Assembly (NCBI GenBank): GCA_963784805.1
Contig: CAWASR010000019.1
Coordinates: 186,001 to 250,000, forward strand
Origin: Roseiarcus sp963784805
GTDB lineage: Bacteria > Pseudomonadota > Alphaproteobacteria > Rhizobiales > Beijerinckiaceae
Reading direction: 5' to 3'
DNA length: 64,000 nt
Part shown: positions 50,795 to 59,790 of the stretch, in pieces
Numbering within the stretch: the first letter of the stretch is position 1
Layout of the letters: every line of letters begins with the position of its first letter
The notes under the pieces: model-generated
Told to the model about the DNA's origin: nothing
Seen by the model: only the letters and a program-made list of their open reading frames with translations
Database searches by the model: none
Made by a program: the position numbers and the translations under genes

Positions 50795-51661
50795 TCAATT
50801 CCCGCGCAGCATCCGGTTGGTCGGTCCGACGGCGGTGACGACCCTGGCTTCGTTGCCGCGAAAGACCGCCAACTTGGCCCGGCCGGTCACGCCAGAGCCG
50901 GCGTCGAGGTTGAGGCGGAAGCGGGCGATCTGATCCTCGTGCGAGGCGTTGACCTTGCCGTCGTTGGGGGTGTGGCCGTGGACGACGAACAGGCCGGAAA
51001 AGCCCTCTCGGCCGGGCGAATGCTCGAGGAACGGCCAGCGCACCCAGGCCCAGTGCCGGTCCTCGTCCAGCGTCGAGAGCGGCGTATCCCACGGGGTCGC
51101 CAGAAAGGCCTCGAGGTCGACATGCGGATTGACGCCGGCATGGACGAACAGGACGTCTCCGGAGCGCCAGTGCGAACGCGAGGAGGCGAGCCAGTCGCGC
51201 ACGCGCTCCGGCAACGCCAACCTGAGGACGGTGAGCAGTTCCTCGGGGTCGCTGGGGGGAAGCTCGAAGGCCGCGAATTCCCGCACGGTCGCGACCCCGC
51301 CGTTGCGCAGCCACGCCTCGAACGCGTCGATCGCGACCTCCCACGGCGCCTTTGGATCGAGCGCCAGCCGCATCATCGCCTCGTGATTGCCGAGGAGCGC
51401 GATCGTCTCGCTCGCCTCGATCCGCTCGCCGGCGCCGATCGCCAGATCGATCACGCCCAGACTTTCGGGGCCGCGGTCGACGAGGTCGCCGAGAAAGACG
51501 ATCGCGCGCTTCTCGCGCCGGCGCGGCTCCTTGGCCGCTTCGTCGAGCAGCGCGTGAAAGAGATCGGTGCGGCCGTGAATGTCGCCGACGGCGAAAATCT
51601 CGACGTCGGGCGCGACCGATCGCGGCAACAGAAACGACTGACGATCGACGACGGCGGCCAT
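50795..51661 (-). CDS. PPP-family metallophosphatase (serine/threonine phosphatase/ApaH-like)
   Basis: The 288-residue calcineurin-like protein has G-D-I-H-G-R-T-D, F-L-G-D-L-V-D-R-G-P-E-S, L-L-G-N-H-E-A-M-M, then a later V-H-A-G-V-N-P and V-V-H-G-H-T-P. These metal-ligand motifs are those of bacterial PPP phosphatases. The substrate (phosphoprotein or Ap4A) cannot be decided. It is divergent from the VWA gene with about 60 bases between. Confidence 0.87.
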   Translation of the reverse strand: MAAVVDRQSFLLPRSVAPDVEIFAVGDIHGRTDLFHALLDEAAKEPRRREKRAIVFLGDLVDRGPESLGVIDLAIGAGERIEASETIALLGNHEAMMRLALDPKAPWEVAIDAFEAWLRNGGVATVREFAAFELPPSDPEELLTVLRLALPERVRDWLASSRSHWRSGDVLFVHAGVNPHVDLEAFLATPWDTPLSTLDEDRHWAWVRWPFLEHSPGREGFSGLFVVHGHTPNDGKVNASHEDQIARFRLNLDAGSGVTGRAKLAVFRGNEARVVTAVGPTNRMLRGN

Positions 51662-51729
51662 GGTCCCCTCAGGCTGCGTCCGGCCCCCAGCATTGCACGT
51701 CCGCGAGGGCGCGCGCTAGGATGGATCGC

Positions 51730-52905
51730 ATGTTTCTGACCTTCTTCGCCAATCTGCGGCGGGCGCGCGTGCCGGTGACGCCGCGCGAATATCTCGACCT
51801 GATGCGGGCGCTGGAAGGCGATCTGGCGGAGAGCTCAGTCGACGAGTTCTACCGCCTCGCTCGCGCGCTGCTGGTCAAGGACGAGCGCAATCTCGACAGG
51901 TTCGACGTCGTCTTCTCCGAGACCTTCAAGGGCGTCCTGTCGCTCGCCATGGCGGTCGAAGCCAAGGAACTGCCGGAGGAGTGGCTGCGCCGTCTGGCCG
52001 AGCGCTATCTCAGTCCCGAGGAGCGCGCCGAGATCGAGAAGCTCGGCTTCGACAAGCTGATGGAGACGCTGCGCCAGCGCCTCGCCGAACAGAAGGGCCC
52101 TCATCAGGGCGGCTCGAAATGGATCGGCGCTGCGGGGACGTCGCCGTTCGGCGCCTACGGCGATCATCCTGAAGCGGTGCGGATCGGCCAGGACATGAGC
52201 CGCCGCGGCAGCGCGATCAAGGTCTGGGATCGGCGCGACTTCAAGGATATGGACGGCGACGCCGAACTCGGGCCCCGCAACATCAAGCTGGCGCTGCGCC
52301 GTCTGCGCCGATTCGCGCGAGAGGGGGCGGCCGACGAGCTCGATCTCGACGGCACGATCCGCTCGACCGCCGACAGGGGCTTCATCGACGTGCAGTTCCG
52401 CCCCGAGCGGCGCAACGCCGTCAAGGTTTTGCTGTTTCTCGACGTCGGCGGGTCGATGGACTGGCACGTGGAGGCGGCCGAGCATTTGTTTTCGGCCGCC
52501 AGGAGCCAGTTCAAGCGGCTCGAGCATTTCTACTTCCACAACTGTCTTTACGAGAGCGTGTGGAAGAACAATCGGCGCCGACACGAGGAGCGGGCGCCGA
52601 CCCGCGATCTGCTCAACTCCTATGGGCGCGACTATCGTGTGGTGTTTGTCGGCGACGCCGCGATGAGTCCCTATGAAATCATTTCCCCCGGCGGCTCGGT
52701 CGAGCACCTCAATCCCGAACCGGGAAGGGTCTGGCTCGAGCGCGCCGTTCTAACCTGGCCGCGCACGGTCTGGATCAACCCGACGCCGCCGAGTCACTGG
52801 GGCCATTCGCAGTCGACGATGCTGATCGCCGCCATCTTCCAGCATCGCATGTTCGCGCTGACGCCCGACGGCGTCGAGGCCGCCATGCGCGCGCTGGCGG
52901 CCTGA
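51730..52905 (+). CDS. CoxE-like VWA domain protein
   Basis: The 391-residue protein begins MFLTFFANLRRARVPVTPREYL. A central region follows, with a C-terminal VWA-like domain whose MIDAS is D-V-G-G-S-M-D (about 235) plus later T and D positions. This is the CoxE/VWA partner of MoxR-type AAA ATPases. ATG at 51730 is preferred because AGGATGG lies 6 bases upstream; ATG at 51721 adds three residues. Usually it is next to its MoxR gene; here moxR is 5.4 kb away. Confidence 0.86.
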   Translation: MFLTFFANLRRARVPVTPREYLDLMRALEGDLAESSVDEFYRLARALLVKDERNLDRFDVVFSETFKGVLSLAMAVEAKELPEEWLRRLAERYLSPEERAEIEKLGFDKLMETLRQRLAEQKGPHQGGSKWIGAAGTSPFGAYGDHPEAVRIGQDMSRRGSAIKVWDRRDFKDMDGDAELGPRNIKLALRRLRRFAREGAADELDLDGTIRSTADRGFIDVQFRPERRNAVKVLLFLDVGGSMDWHVEAAEHLFSAARSQFKRLEHFYFHNCLYESVWKNNRRRHEERAPTRDLLNSYGRDYRVVFVGDAAMSPYEIISPGGSVEHLNPEPGRVWLERAVLTWPRTVWINPTPPSHWGHSQSTMLIAAIFQHRMFALTPDGVEAAMRALAA

Positions 52906-52922
52906 CCATTCGGCGCGGCCGT

Positions 52923-53348
52923 TCACTCTCTGACCACCAGCACCGAACATTGCGCGTGGCGGACGATCGTCTTGGCGTTCGAGCCGAGCAGGTAGTCGGA
53001 CATCACCGGTCGGTGCGAGCCGACGACGATGAGGTCGGCGCCCCAGTCCGTCGCCTCCTGCAGCAGCTCATGATAGATCCCGCCTGCCCGCGCCGCGACG
53101 CTCTTCCTCTCGGCAGGCAGATCGATTTCGGCGAGAATGGCGTCGAGCGTCTCCTTCGCCCGCTTTTCCTGCTCGGCGTCAAAATCCGCGGGCACGTATT
53201 CCATGAATGTCGCGGGGATGACGGGTTGAACATTGACCAGTCTCAGTTCGCCGCCGCCAGCCTTCGCCAATTCCAGCGCCTGCCGGAGCCCTTTGGGCTC
53301 GGAGGCCGGCTCCGCGAGATCGACAGCGAGGATAATGCGCTTGTACAC
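52923..53348 (-). CDS. Universal stress protein (UspA family)
   Basis: The 141-residue protein begins MYKRIILAVDLAEPASE and has the ATP-binding G-x2-G-x(9)-G-[ST] pattern at V-G-S-H-R-P-V-M-S-D-Y-L-L-G-S-N-A, then VLVVRE at the end. UspA proteins respond to stress; a more exact role is not visible. It converges on the VWA gene with 17 bases between stops. Confidence 0.9.
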   Translation of the reverse strand: MYKRIILAVDLAEPASEPKGLRQALELAKAGGGELRLVNVQPVIPATFMEYVPADFDAEQEKRAKETLDAILAEIDLPAERKSVAARAGGIYHELLQEATDWGADLIVVGSHRPVMSDYLLGSNAKTIVRHAQCSVLVVRE

Positions 53349-53520
53349 TGGAGAACCCTCCCCTTGGAGACGACGCTACCCGGGCGGTCTCCGCTCCCGC
53401 CCGACGCTGCAAATTGATCCGCGCTTTACCCGATGGCAAGCGGTTTACGGCAAATGGCGAAAGCAGGCGCCGAAGTCGGTGAATACGTCGCCAGCCGCGA
53501 CGCGAGCCGGACGATAGTCA

Positions 53521-53549
53521 TTGTTCCTTTATCGAGGGATCGCTATAAG
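53521..53549 (+). promoter_or_regulatory. Sigma-70-type promoter for dksA
   Basis: TTGTTC (53521-53526), 17 bases, TATAAG (53544-53549). Transcription would start near 53556, giving a leader of about 25 bases before the ATG at 53582. AGGGA at 53571-53575 is the ribosome site. The promoter also supports the chosen dksA start. Confidence 0.65.
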
Positions 53550-53581
53550 GCGCCAAATTCCATGAGGGACAGGGATCACAC

Positions 53582-53998
53582 ATGAACGATGTCGCGGTTG
53601 AGAGCTACAAACCGTCGGACGGCGAACCGTTCATGAACGACCGCCAGCGCGAGTATTTTCGCCGCAAATTGATCGGGTGGCGCGATGCGATTCTCGCCGA
53701 AAGCCGCGACACGCTCGCCGCCCTGCAGTCGGAAAGCGAGAATCATCCCGACATCGCCGACCGGGCGTCATCGGAGACCGACCGGGCGATCGAATTGCGC
53801 GCTCGCGACCGCCAACGCAAGCTGATCGCGAAGATCGAAGCCGCGCTGGCGCGGATCGATGACGGGTCATACGGGTACTGCGTCGAGACTGGAGATCCGA
53901 TCTCGCTGCGCCGGCTCGACGCCCGTCCCATCGCTACGCTTTCGGTCGAGGCGCAGGAGCGCCACGAGCGGCGCGAGAAGATTTACCGCGACGAATAA
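53582..53998 (+). CDS. dksA: RNA polymerase-binding transcription factor DksA
   Basis: DksA binds RNA polymerase and works with ppGpp to adjust transcription. The 138-residue protein has an N-terminal helix and the coiled-coil tip motif D-x2-D-x-A (D57, D60, A62). It has a C-terminal pseudo-zinc-finger with only one Cys: C100, T103, S121 and A124 occupy the four classical Cys sites. Such Cys-poor fingers are common in alphaproteobacterial DksA and in Zn-independent DksA2. A promoter with a 17-bp spacer precedes it. Confidence 0.93.
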   Translation: MNDVAVESYKPSDGEPFMNDRQREYFRRKLIGWRDAILAESRDTLAALQSESENHPDIADRASSETDRAIELRARDRQRKLIAKIEAALARIDDGSYGYCVETGDPISLRRLDARPIATLSVEAQERHERREKIYRDE

Positions 53999-54009
53999 AC
54001 CTTCCCTAA

Positions 54010-54042
54010 GGTCCGCCGCCGGTCTTACCTTGCGGCCGGACC
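54010..54042 (+). terminator. Possible hairpin terminator after dksA
   Basis: GGTCCG-CCGC and GCGG-C-CGGACC pair with one bulged C, loop about 12 bases, 12 bases after the dksA stop. There is no clear T-run afterwards, so termination may be Rho-dependent or weak. Confidence 0.35.
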
Positions 54043-54115
54043 GAGCAAACCGGCGCTCGCCGCGTCGTCGGGGCCGCAAGCGTCTCGACGAACGCGCACG
54101 AATCTGCAAGCGCCG

Positions 54116-55364
54116 TCAATCGGGCTTGTCGCGCCCAAGCAGGCGGGCCATTTCAGCCTCGAGGGAGTCGAGGCCGGCGAATGGATCCTCGGCCTTCGGC
54201 GGCGCCTTCTCGTTCGCTGTCGGACCGGGATTTCTCGTCGGCGCGAAAATTTCGAACTTTCGCGGCCGCCCGTCGGCGGACGGGGATAGAGGCGGCGGCA
54301 TTTCTTGTCCTGGGATCGCCTCTTGTCTTGGGATCGCCGGCGCCTGGTCGGACGCCGCGCCCGAGGCCGCCGGCGCGCTGGCTGTGGGGCGCGTCTTCGG
54401 CGGCGAAGGCGAGGCCGGAGACTCACCCTTGGCCGGGTGGGGAGCGATGTCGGCTGCGTCGGAGGGCGCCGCCACGGGAGCGCCCGAATTGGTCGGCGCG
54501 ACAGGATGGGCGCCCCGCCGGCCGGCCGTGTCCGCCGCGCGCGCCACGTTCCCACGGCCCGCCGGCGCGCCGGCGGGCGGGATTGGCGGCGGCATCGATG
54601 GCCGCGAGGGAATCGAACGGGTTTCAGGCGGGCTCGCAGGACTCGGCCGGGCGGGCTCGGGGACCTTCGGGGCGATCGGCGCGGATATGGCCGGTGCGGC
54701 GGGCTCGGCCGCGTGCGGCGCCTGAGCCGGGCGCGGCGCATGAGGAGCCATCGCAGGCGGAGTTTGGGCCGCAGGCGGAGTTTGAGCCGCAGGGGGAGTT
54801 TGAGCCGCTGCCGACAGCGTCCGCGCCCCCGAAGAAGACGCGGCGGCCGGCGGTCGGTGCGAACGAACGTCGCCGGCCGAACTGCCAGACGACGGCGGCG
54901 TGAGTTTATTCGCTAGCGCCGGAGCGACCGAGGCGGCCGTCGATACGACCTTTTGCGCCGCCGACGCCGCCGGAGCTGTTGGCGGGACCGCGACAGGTTC
55001 GAACTCGCCGCGCCAGCCCAACCGCCGCTTGAGGCTGCGACGCCGGACTGTTCTCGCGCGCTGGCGCGAGCGCGCGGTTGATCTGGGACTCGACCAGGAC
55101 GTCGTTCGGGCCGCCGATCATGACGAGGTGCTCGACGTTGTCGCGTCGGACCAGTACGAGCTGGCGCTGTCCGTCAAGACTGAATGCGTCAACGAGGCCC
55201 AGCCTTGGCTGGCGCGTGCGACCCCCCGGGACACGCAGCCGATGCGCGAAAACCAGCCGGTAGATGATCGCCAGGACCACCAGCGCGGCGATTCCGCAAG
55301 CCGCCAGGAATCCAATCTGAACGACGCGGCTGTCGCCGAACGGAAGCTCATTTAGCCACTGCAT
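54116..55364 (-). pseudogene. FliO-like membrane protein with long Pro/Ala-rich tail, split by one extra base at 55037
   Basis: The N-terminal frame (MQWLNELPFGDSRVV) has one transmembrane helix (IGFLAACGIAALVVLAIIYRLV) and the FliO-like soluble part PRLGLVDAFSLDGQRQLVLV, NVEHLVMIGGPNDVLVES. After an extra base at 55037 the reading continues SLKRRLGWRGEFEPVAVPP, then about 270 residues of Pro/Ala-rich sequence with three 6-residue repeats, ending with a short conserved acidic C-terminus EDPFAGLDSLEAEMARLL. The corrected product is about 415 residues. FliO normally helps assemble flagellar export machinery, but no flagellar genes are here. Relatives lie between dksA and cckA in other Alphaproteobacteria, so another membrane role is possible. 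Confidence 0.7.
54756..54809 (-). repeat. Three tandem 18-bp repeats in the Pro/Ala-rich tail
   Basis: Three consecutive 18-bp units near GGCGGAGTTTGAGCCGCA (plus-strand reading) encode A-A-Q-T-P-P three times on the minus strand. They lie in the disordered tail of the FliO-like protein, so copy number may vary between strains. Confidence 0.8.
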
Positions 55365-55655
55365 GCCACGTCCAACGATTGCGCCGCCGACCGCGCAAAC
55401 CAGATTTACCGCCCCGGCCCTCGATCGACAGTCCACCTGACCGTCGTCATCCGCCCAGAACGCATCCGGTGAAAATGGGCCATTGCGAAGCCTCCCAACC
55501 TCGCATGTGCGGCGCTGCGCCCAATGCGGCTCAAGGCGAGCCGATGGGGCACACATAACAAAATGCGATCCCGTTGAAAACTGGGGCTTTAGCCGCATTT
55601 GCGCCCCGATCGGACCCTTCCTCGCCAAGACATCGGTCCGGTGGCGTGCTAGCAC

Positions 55656-58244
55656 TTGACGCGCGGGAATCGACTGCGCCCGCTCGCGAAGGCGATGAGC
55701 TTGGGGTTTGATCTTCTTATGAAATCGACGCCGCCGCCTCCCCCAGTGGACCGAATCGAACGAACTGCGAATCCGGTCGTCCTGGCCTTTCTTGCCCTTT
55801 GCCTGGTCGGCGCGATTCCCACGCTTTGGCTGGCCCCGAAGCCGGTCAGTTCGTTGATCATTTTCTGGATGCTCGTCGTGCTGGCGTTTTTCGGCGCCTT
55901 CGGACTGCTGCTTATCGCCTTCGGTCTGTTGCAATTCCCGGCGCGGGCGGCGCGCTTCGACACCACCAAGGCGATCGCCGACTCCAGCCCGGACGGTCTG
56001 TTGGTCACCGACTCCGAGTCGCGCATTCGTTACGCCAACGAGTCGTACCGGGCGCTCTCCGGCGCGCGCACGACAAGCGAGCTCCGTCCGATCGAGCGCC
56101 TCTTCACCGGTTCCCCGGACGTGTCGGAATCCGTCTATCGGCTCTCTCAGGCCGCGAAATCAGGCTCACGCGCAAGCGAGGAGCTGCGACTCGCCCCTCC
56201 GCCCAGCGGGGAGGGGGCGGTAGCCTGGTACCGCATTCGCGTTCGCCCGCTCGAAGGCGTCGCCAGGAGCGGCATGACATTGTGGACGATTTCGGACGAG
56301 ACGCGCGAACACGACCGGCACGAGACCTTCTTCCAGGACCTTCAGCACGCGATTGACTATCTCGACCACGCGCCGGCCGGTTTCTTCTCGGCCGAACCGG
56401 ACGGCGCGATCGCCCACATGAATGCGACCCTGGCGGGTTGGCTCGATTATGATCTGGCCCAGTTCGGAGTCGGCCGGCTCAAGATCGACGACATCGTCGC
56501 CGGGGACGGCGGCGCCATGTTGACCATGATGGCGGGGCAGCCGGGCGGGGTGACGACGCAAACATTCGACGTCGACCTGAAGTCGCGCCAGGGCAGGCTG
56601 CTGCCCGTGCGCATCATCCATAGGGTCGCCTTTTCCGGCGACGGCGCGCCGGGTCCCTCGCGCTCCGTGGTCATTAATCGCGCCGCGACTGAGATCAAAG
56701 GCGAGGATCTGCGGGCGGCGGAAGTCCGCTTCGCCCGGATATTCAATTCAACTCCGGTCGCGATCGCCGCCCTCAACTCCTCCGGCGCGCTGCTGCGTCC
56801 CAACGCCGCCTTCGCCCGGCTCGCTCCGGAGGCGTTCAAATCTCGCGCCGGCGCGGAACGCTCGACGATCTTTGGCCTGGTCGCAGAACGCGACCACGCC
56901 GCGTTGCGAGCTGCGATCGAGGAGGCCGCGGAGGGCAAAGGGGAGATCGCTCCGCTCGACGTGACTCTCGAGGGCGCGGGCGCGGCCCGTTCGGCCCGCC
57001 TCTTCGTCTCCGCCGCCGACCCGCAGGGCGACGAAGGCGCAAGCGCGACCGTCTTCGCGCTCGACACCACCGAACAGCGCACTCTCCAGGAGAACCTCGC
57101 CCAAGGCCAGAAGATGCAGGCGATCGGCCAACTCGCCGGCGGCGTCGCGCATGACTTCAACAACGTCCTGACCGCGATTATCGGCTATTCCGATCTCCTG
57201 CTCGCCAATCACCGGCCGACCGATCCGTCCTTTCAGGACATCATGCAGATCAAGCAGAACGCGAACCGGGCGGCGGGTCTGGTGCGGCAACTTCTCGCCT
57301 TTTCGCGCCGCCAAACGCTTCGTCCGCAAATGCTGAGGCTCAACGACGTCCTGTCGGAGCTGCAGATGCTGCTGCGCCGGCTCGTCGGAGAGACGATCCA
57401 GCTCGATGTCGTCCATAGCCGCGACCTTTGGCTGGTGAAGGCCGACCTCAACCAATTCGAGCAGGTGATCGTCAATCTCGTCGTCAACGCGCGCGACGCC
57501 ATGACCGACGGCGGCAAAATCACCTTGCGCACGCGCAACTTTCCCGCCTCCGAATGCGCCGGTCTCAAGGACATGGCGGTCGCTTCCGCGGACTATGTGC
57601 TGGTCGAGGTCCAGGACACCGGCCACGGAATTCCCGCTGAAGTCCTCGCCAAGATTTTCGAACCCTTCTTCACCACCAAGGAAGTCGGGAAAGGCACCGG
57701 CCTCGGCCTGTCGATGGTCTATGGCATTGTCAAGCAGACCGGCGGCTATGTTTTCTGCGACAGCGAGCCGGGCGCAGGCGCCACCTTTCGCATTCTCCTT
57801 CCTCGTCTTGTCGAGGGCGAGGCCGAAGCCGAGGAGCCGGTCAAAAAAGAGAGCGCCAAATCGGCCGCGGATCTCACCGGCAGGGGAGCGGTCTTGCTGG
57901 TCGAAGATGAGGAAGCCGTGCGCGCCTTCGCCTCCCGGGCGCTCACGTCGCGCGGATACACTGTTCTGGAGGCCGAGACCGGGGTGGAGGCGCTGCGCGT
58001 CGTCGAGAAGGCGGACGGGAAGATCGATCTCATTGTTTCGGACGTCATCATGCCGGAAATGGATGGACCGACGATGCTGACCGAGCTGCGACGGCGGGGA
58101 TTCGCCGCCAAGGTCGTTTTTGTCTCCGGCTATGCGGACAACGCCTTCGCGCGCAATCTTCCGGAGGGACAGGAGTTCGTGTTCCTGCCCAAGCCATTCA
58201 CGCTCAAGCAGCTGATCGAGACCGTCAAGGGAGCGATGGATTGA
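55656..58244 (+). CDS. cckA: Hybrid histidine kinase CckA
   Basis: CckA controls CtrA phosphorylation through ChpT in Alphaproteobacteria. The 862-residue protein has two N-terminal transmembrane helices (about 41-60, 66-90) and PAS-like regions (about 100-450). The HisKA motif is G-G-V-A-H-D-F-N-N, followed by HATPase boxes N-L-V-V-N-A-R-D-A-M, D-T-G-H-G-I-P and G-T-G-L-G-L-S-M-V-Y. A C-terminal receiver domain has its phosphoacceptor in I-V-S-D-V-I-M-P-E-M-D. ATG at 55695 (MSLGFDLLM) is a possible alternative start. It lies next to the FliO-like gene, as in relatives. Confidence 0.93.
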   Translation: MTRGNRLRPLAKAMSLGFDLLMKSTPPPPPVDRIERTANPVVLAFLALCLVGAIPTLWLAPKPVSSLIIFWMLVVLAFFGAFGLLLIAFGLLQFPARAARFDTTKAIADSSPDGLLVTDSESRIRYANESYRALSGARTTSELRPIERLFTGSPDVSESVYRLSQAAKSGSRASEELRLAPPPSGEGAVAWYRIRVRPLEGVARSGMTLWTISDETREHDRHETFFQDLQHAIDYLDHAPAGFFSAEPDGAIAHMNATLAGWLDYDLAQFGVGRLKIDDIVAGDGGAMLTMMAGQPGGVTTQTFDVDLKSRQGRLLPVRIIHRVAFSGDGAPGPSRSVVINRAATEIKGEDLRAAEVRFARIFNSTPVAIAALNSSGALLRPNAAFARLAPEAFKSRAGAERSTIFGLVAERDHAALRAAIEEAAEGKGEIAPLDVTLEGAGAARSARLFVSAADPQGDEGASATVFALDTTEQRTLQENLAQGQKMQAIGQLAGGVAHDFNNVLTAIIGYSDLLLANHRPTDPSFQDIMQIKQNANRAAGLVRQLLAFSRRQTLRPQMLRLNDVLSELQMLLRRLVGETIQLDVVHSRDLWLVKADLNQFEQVIVNLVVNARDAMTDGGKITLRTRNFPASECAGLKDMAVASADYVLVEVQDTGHGIPAEVLAKIFEPFFTTKEVGKGTGLGLSMVYGIVKQTGGYVFCDSEPGAGATFRILLPRLVEGEAEAEEPVKKESAKSAADLTGRGAVLLVEDEEAVRAFASRALTSRGYTVLEAETGVEALRVVEKADGKIDLIVSDVIMPEMDGPTMLTELRRRGFAAKVVFVSGYADNAFARNLPEGQEFVFLPKPFTLKQLIETVKGAMD

Positions 58245-58286
58245 ACCGCCGCGCAATATCCCGTTCGCTCGAGAGGTTGGCCGTCG

Positions 58287-59129
58287 ATGCGCTTTGAAGG
58301 CACGGCGACCTATGTCGCAGGCGACGAACTGAAGACCGCCGTCAACGCGGCGATCGCGCTCGAGCGTCCGCTGCTCGTCAAAGGGGAGCCCGGCACCGGC
58401 AAGACGCTGCTGGCGCAGGAGATCGCGGGCGCGCTCGGCGCGCCGTTCATCGCCTGGCACATCAAGTCGACGACCCGCGCGCAGCAGGGGCTTTACGAAT
58501 ATGACGCCGTCTCGCGGCTGCGCGATTCGCAGCTCGGCGATCCACGCGTGTCCGACATCGCCAATTACATCCGCCGCGGCAAACTATGGGAGGCCTTTGC
58601 CTCCCTTGAACGGCCGGTGCTGCTGATCGACGAAATCGACAAGGCGGATATCGAATTCCCCAACGATCTTCTGCTCGAACTCGATCAGATGGAGTTTCAC
58701 GTCTACGAGACCGGAGAGACGGTGCGGGCGCGGGTGCGGCCGATCGTCATCATAACTTCCAACAACGAGAAGGAGCTGCCCGACGCGTTCCTCCGCCGTT
58801 GCTTTTTCCACTACATCCGCTTTCCCGACGCAGAGACGATGCGCGCGATCGTCGAGTCGCATTTTCCCTCGGTCAAGCCAAGGCTGGTCGAGGAGGCCAT
58901 GCGTTCCTTCTTCACCCTGAGGGAGACGCCTGGGCTGAAGAAAAAGCCGACGACCTCGGAGTTGCTCGACTGGCTGAAGCTTCTGCTCAACGAAGATATC
59001 CCTGTCGAGGCGCTGCGCGAGCGGGACGCCAAGAAACTGATCCCTCCGCTGCATGGAGCGCTGCTCAAGAACGAGCAGGACGTGCATCTGTTCGAGAAGC
59101 TGGCGTTCCTGACCCGGAGGGAGCGCTGA
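58287..59129 (+). CDS. MoxR-family AAA+ ATPase
   Basis: The 280-residue AAA+ ATPase has Walker A G-E-P-G-T-G-K-T (33-40), Walker B V-L-L-I-D-E-I-D-K, sensor 1 I-I-T-S-N-N-E-K-E and the R-R-C-F-F arginine region. Such ATPases pair with a CoxE-like VWA protein to insert metal cofactors or remodel complexes. The usual partner is at 51730-52905. The downstream gene is sixA. Confidence 0.92.
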   Translation: MRFEGTATYVAGDELKTAVNAAIALERPLLVKGEPGTGKTLLAQEIAGALGAPFIAWHIKSTTRAQQGLYEYDAVSRLRDSQLGDPRVSDIANYIRRGKLWEAFASLERPVLLIDEIDKADIEFPNDLLLELDQMEFHVYETGETVRARVRPIVIITSNNEKELPDAFLRRCFFHYIRFPDAETMRAIVESHFPSVKPRLVEEAMRSFFTLRETPGLKKKPTTSELLDWLKLLLNEDIPVEALRERDAKKLIPPLHGALLKNEQDVHLFEKLAFLTRRER

Positions 59130-59199
59130 TGAATGGCGGTTGGCGGGTTTCGGCGCCGGCGCGCTTGCGCAATCGCGATGGCTCAAGCAATCTTCGAAC

Positions 59200-59724
59200 A
59201 TGCGCAGACTGCTTCTCGTTCGTCACGCCAAGGCCCAACCGGCCACCGGCCAGGACGACTACCTCCGCGCGCTGACCGATCGCGGCAGAGCCGACGCGCG
59301 GCGGATGGCTCGCGCGCTCGCCGCTCGCGGCGTGCTGCCTGAGGTCCTGATCCACTCGGGCGCCGCGCGCGCGAGGCAGACAGCCGGGATTTTCGCCGCC
59401 GAATGGGCGGGGGGCGTCGAGCTGTTGGAGGAAGCCCGGCTTTACGACGCGGCGGCGCCGGCGCTGTTCGCCTGCGCCCGCGCGCTGCCGGATTCCCGCG
59501 CACGCGTCGCCTTCGTCGGGCATAACCCCGGACTGGGCGAACTGGCGGCGTCGCTGGCGGGTTCCGGCGCCCATGCCGATCTGCGCCGGATGGCGGCCAA
59601 ATTTCCCACCTGCGCCGTCGCGGCGCTCGATTTCTCCGTTCGCCGTTGGGCGGACATCGAGCGCAACACGGCGTCGCTGGTCCTCTTTTTGACGCCTTCG
59701 CAACTGGAGAACGAGGCGGGGTGA
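59200..59724 (+). CDS. sixA: SixA-like histidine phosphatase
   Basis: The 174-residue protein starts MRRLLLVRHAKAQP, with the R-H-A phosphatase motif (H9), and has the second half V-G-H-N-P-G-L (catalytic His). SixA-type enzymes dephosphorylate phosphohistidine proteins such as HPt domains; the substrate here is inferred. ATG at 59200 is chosen because it starts the family motif; the open frame upstream has no homology. Confidence 0.87.
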   Translation: MRRLLLVRHAKAQPATGQDDYLRALTDRGRADARRMARALAARGVLPEVLIHSGAARARQTAGIFAAEWAGGVELLEEARLYDAAAPALFACARALPDSRARVAFVGHNPGLGELAASLAGSGAHADLRRMAAKFPTCAVAALDFSVRRWADIERNTASLVLFLTPSQLENEAG

Positions 59725-59790
59725 ATCCTCTGTCCAAACCGGCGCGCGACCCCTAAATAGGCGCGGCGGATTTCACGCTCGGACCATGCC

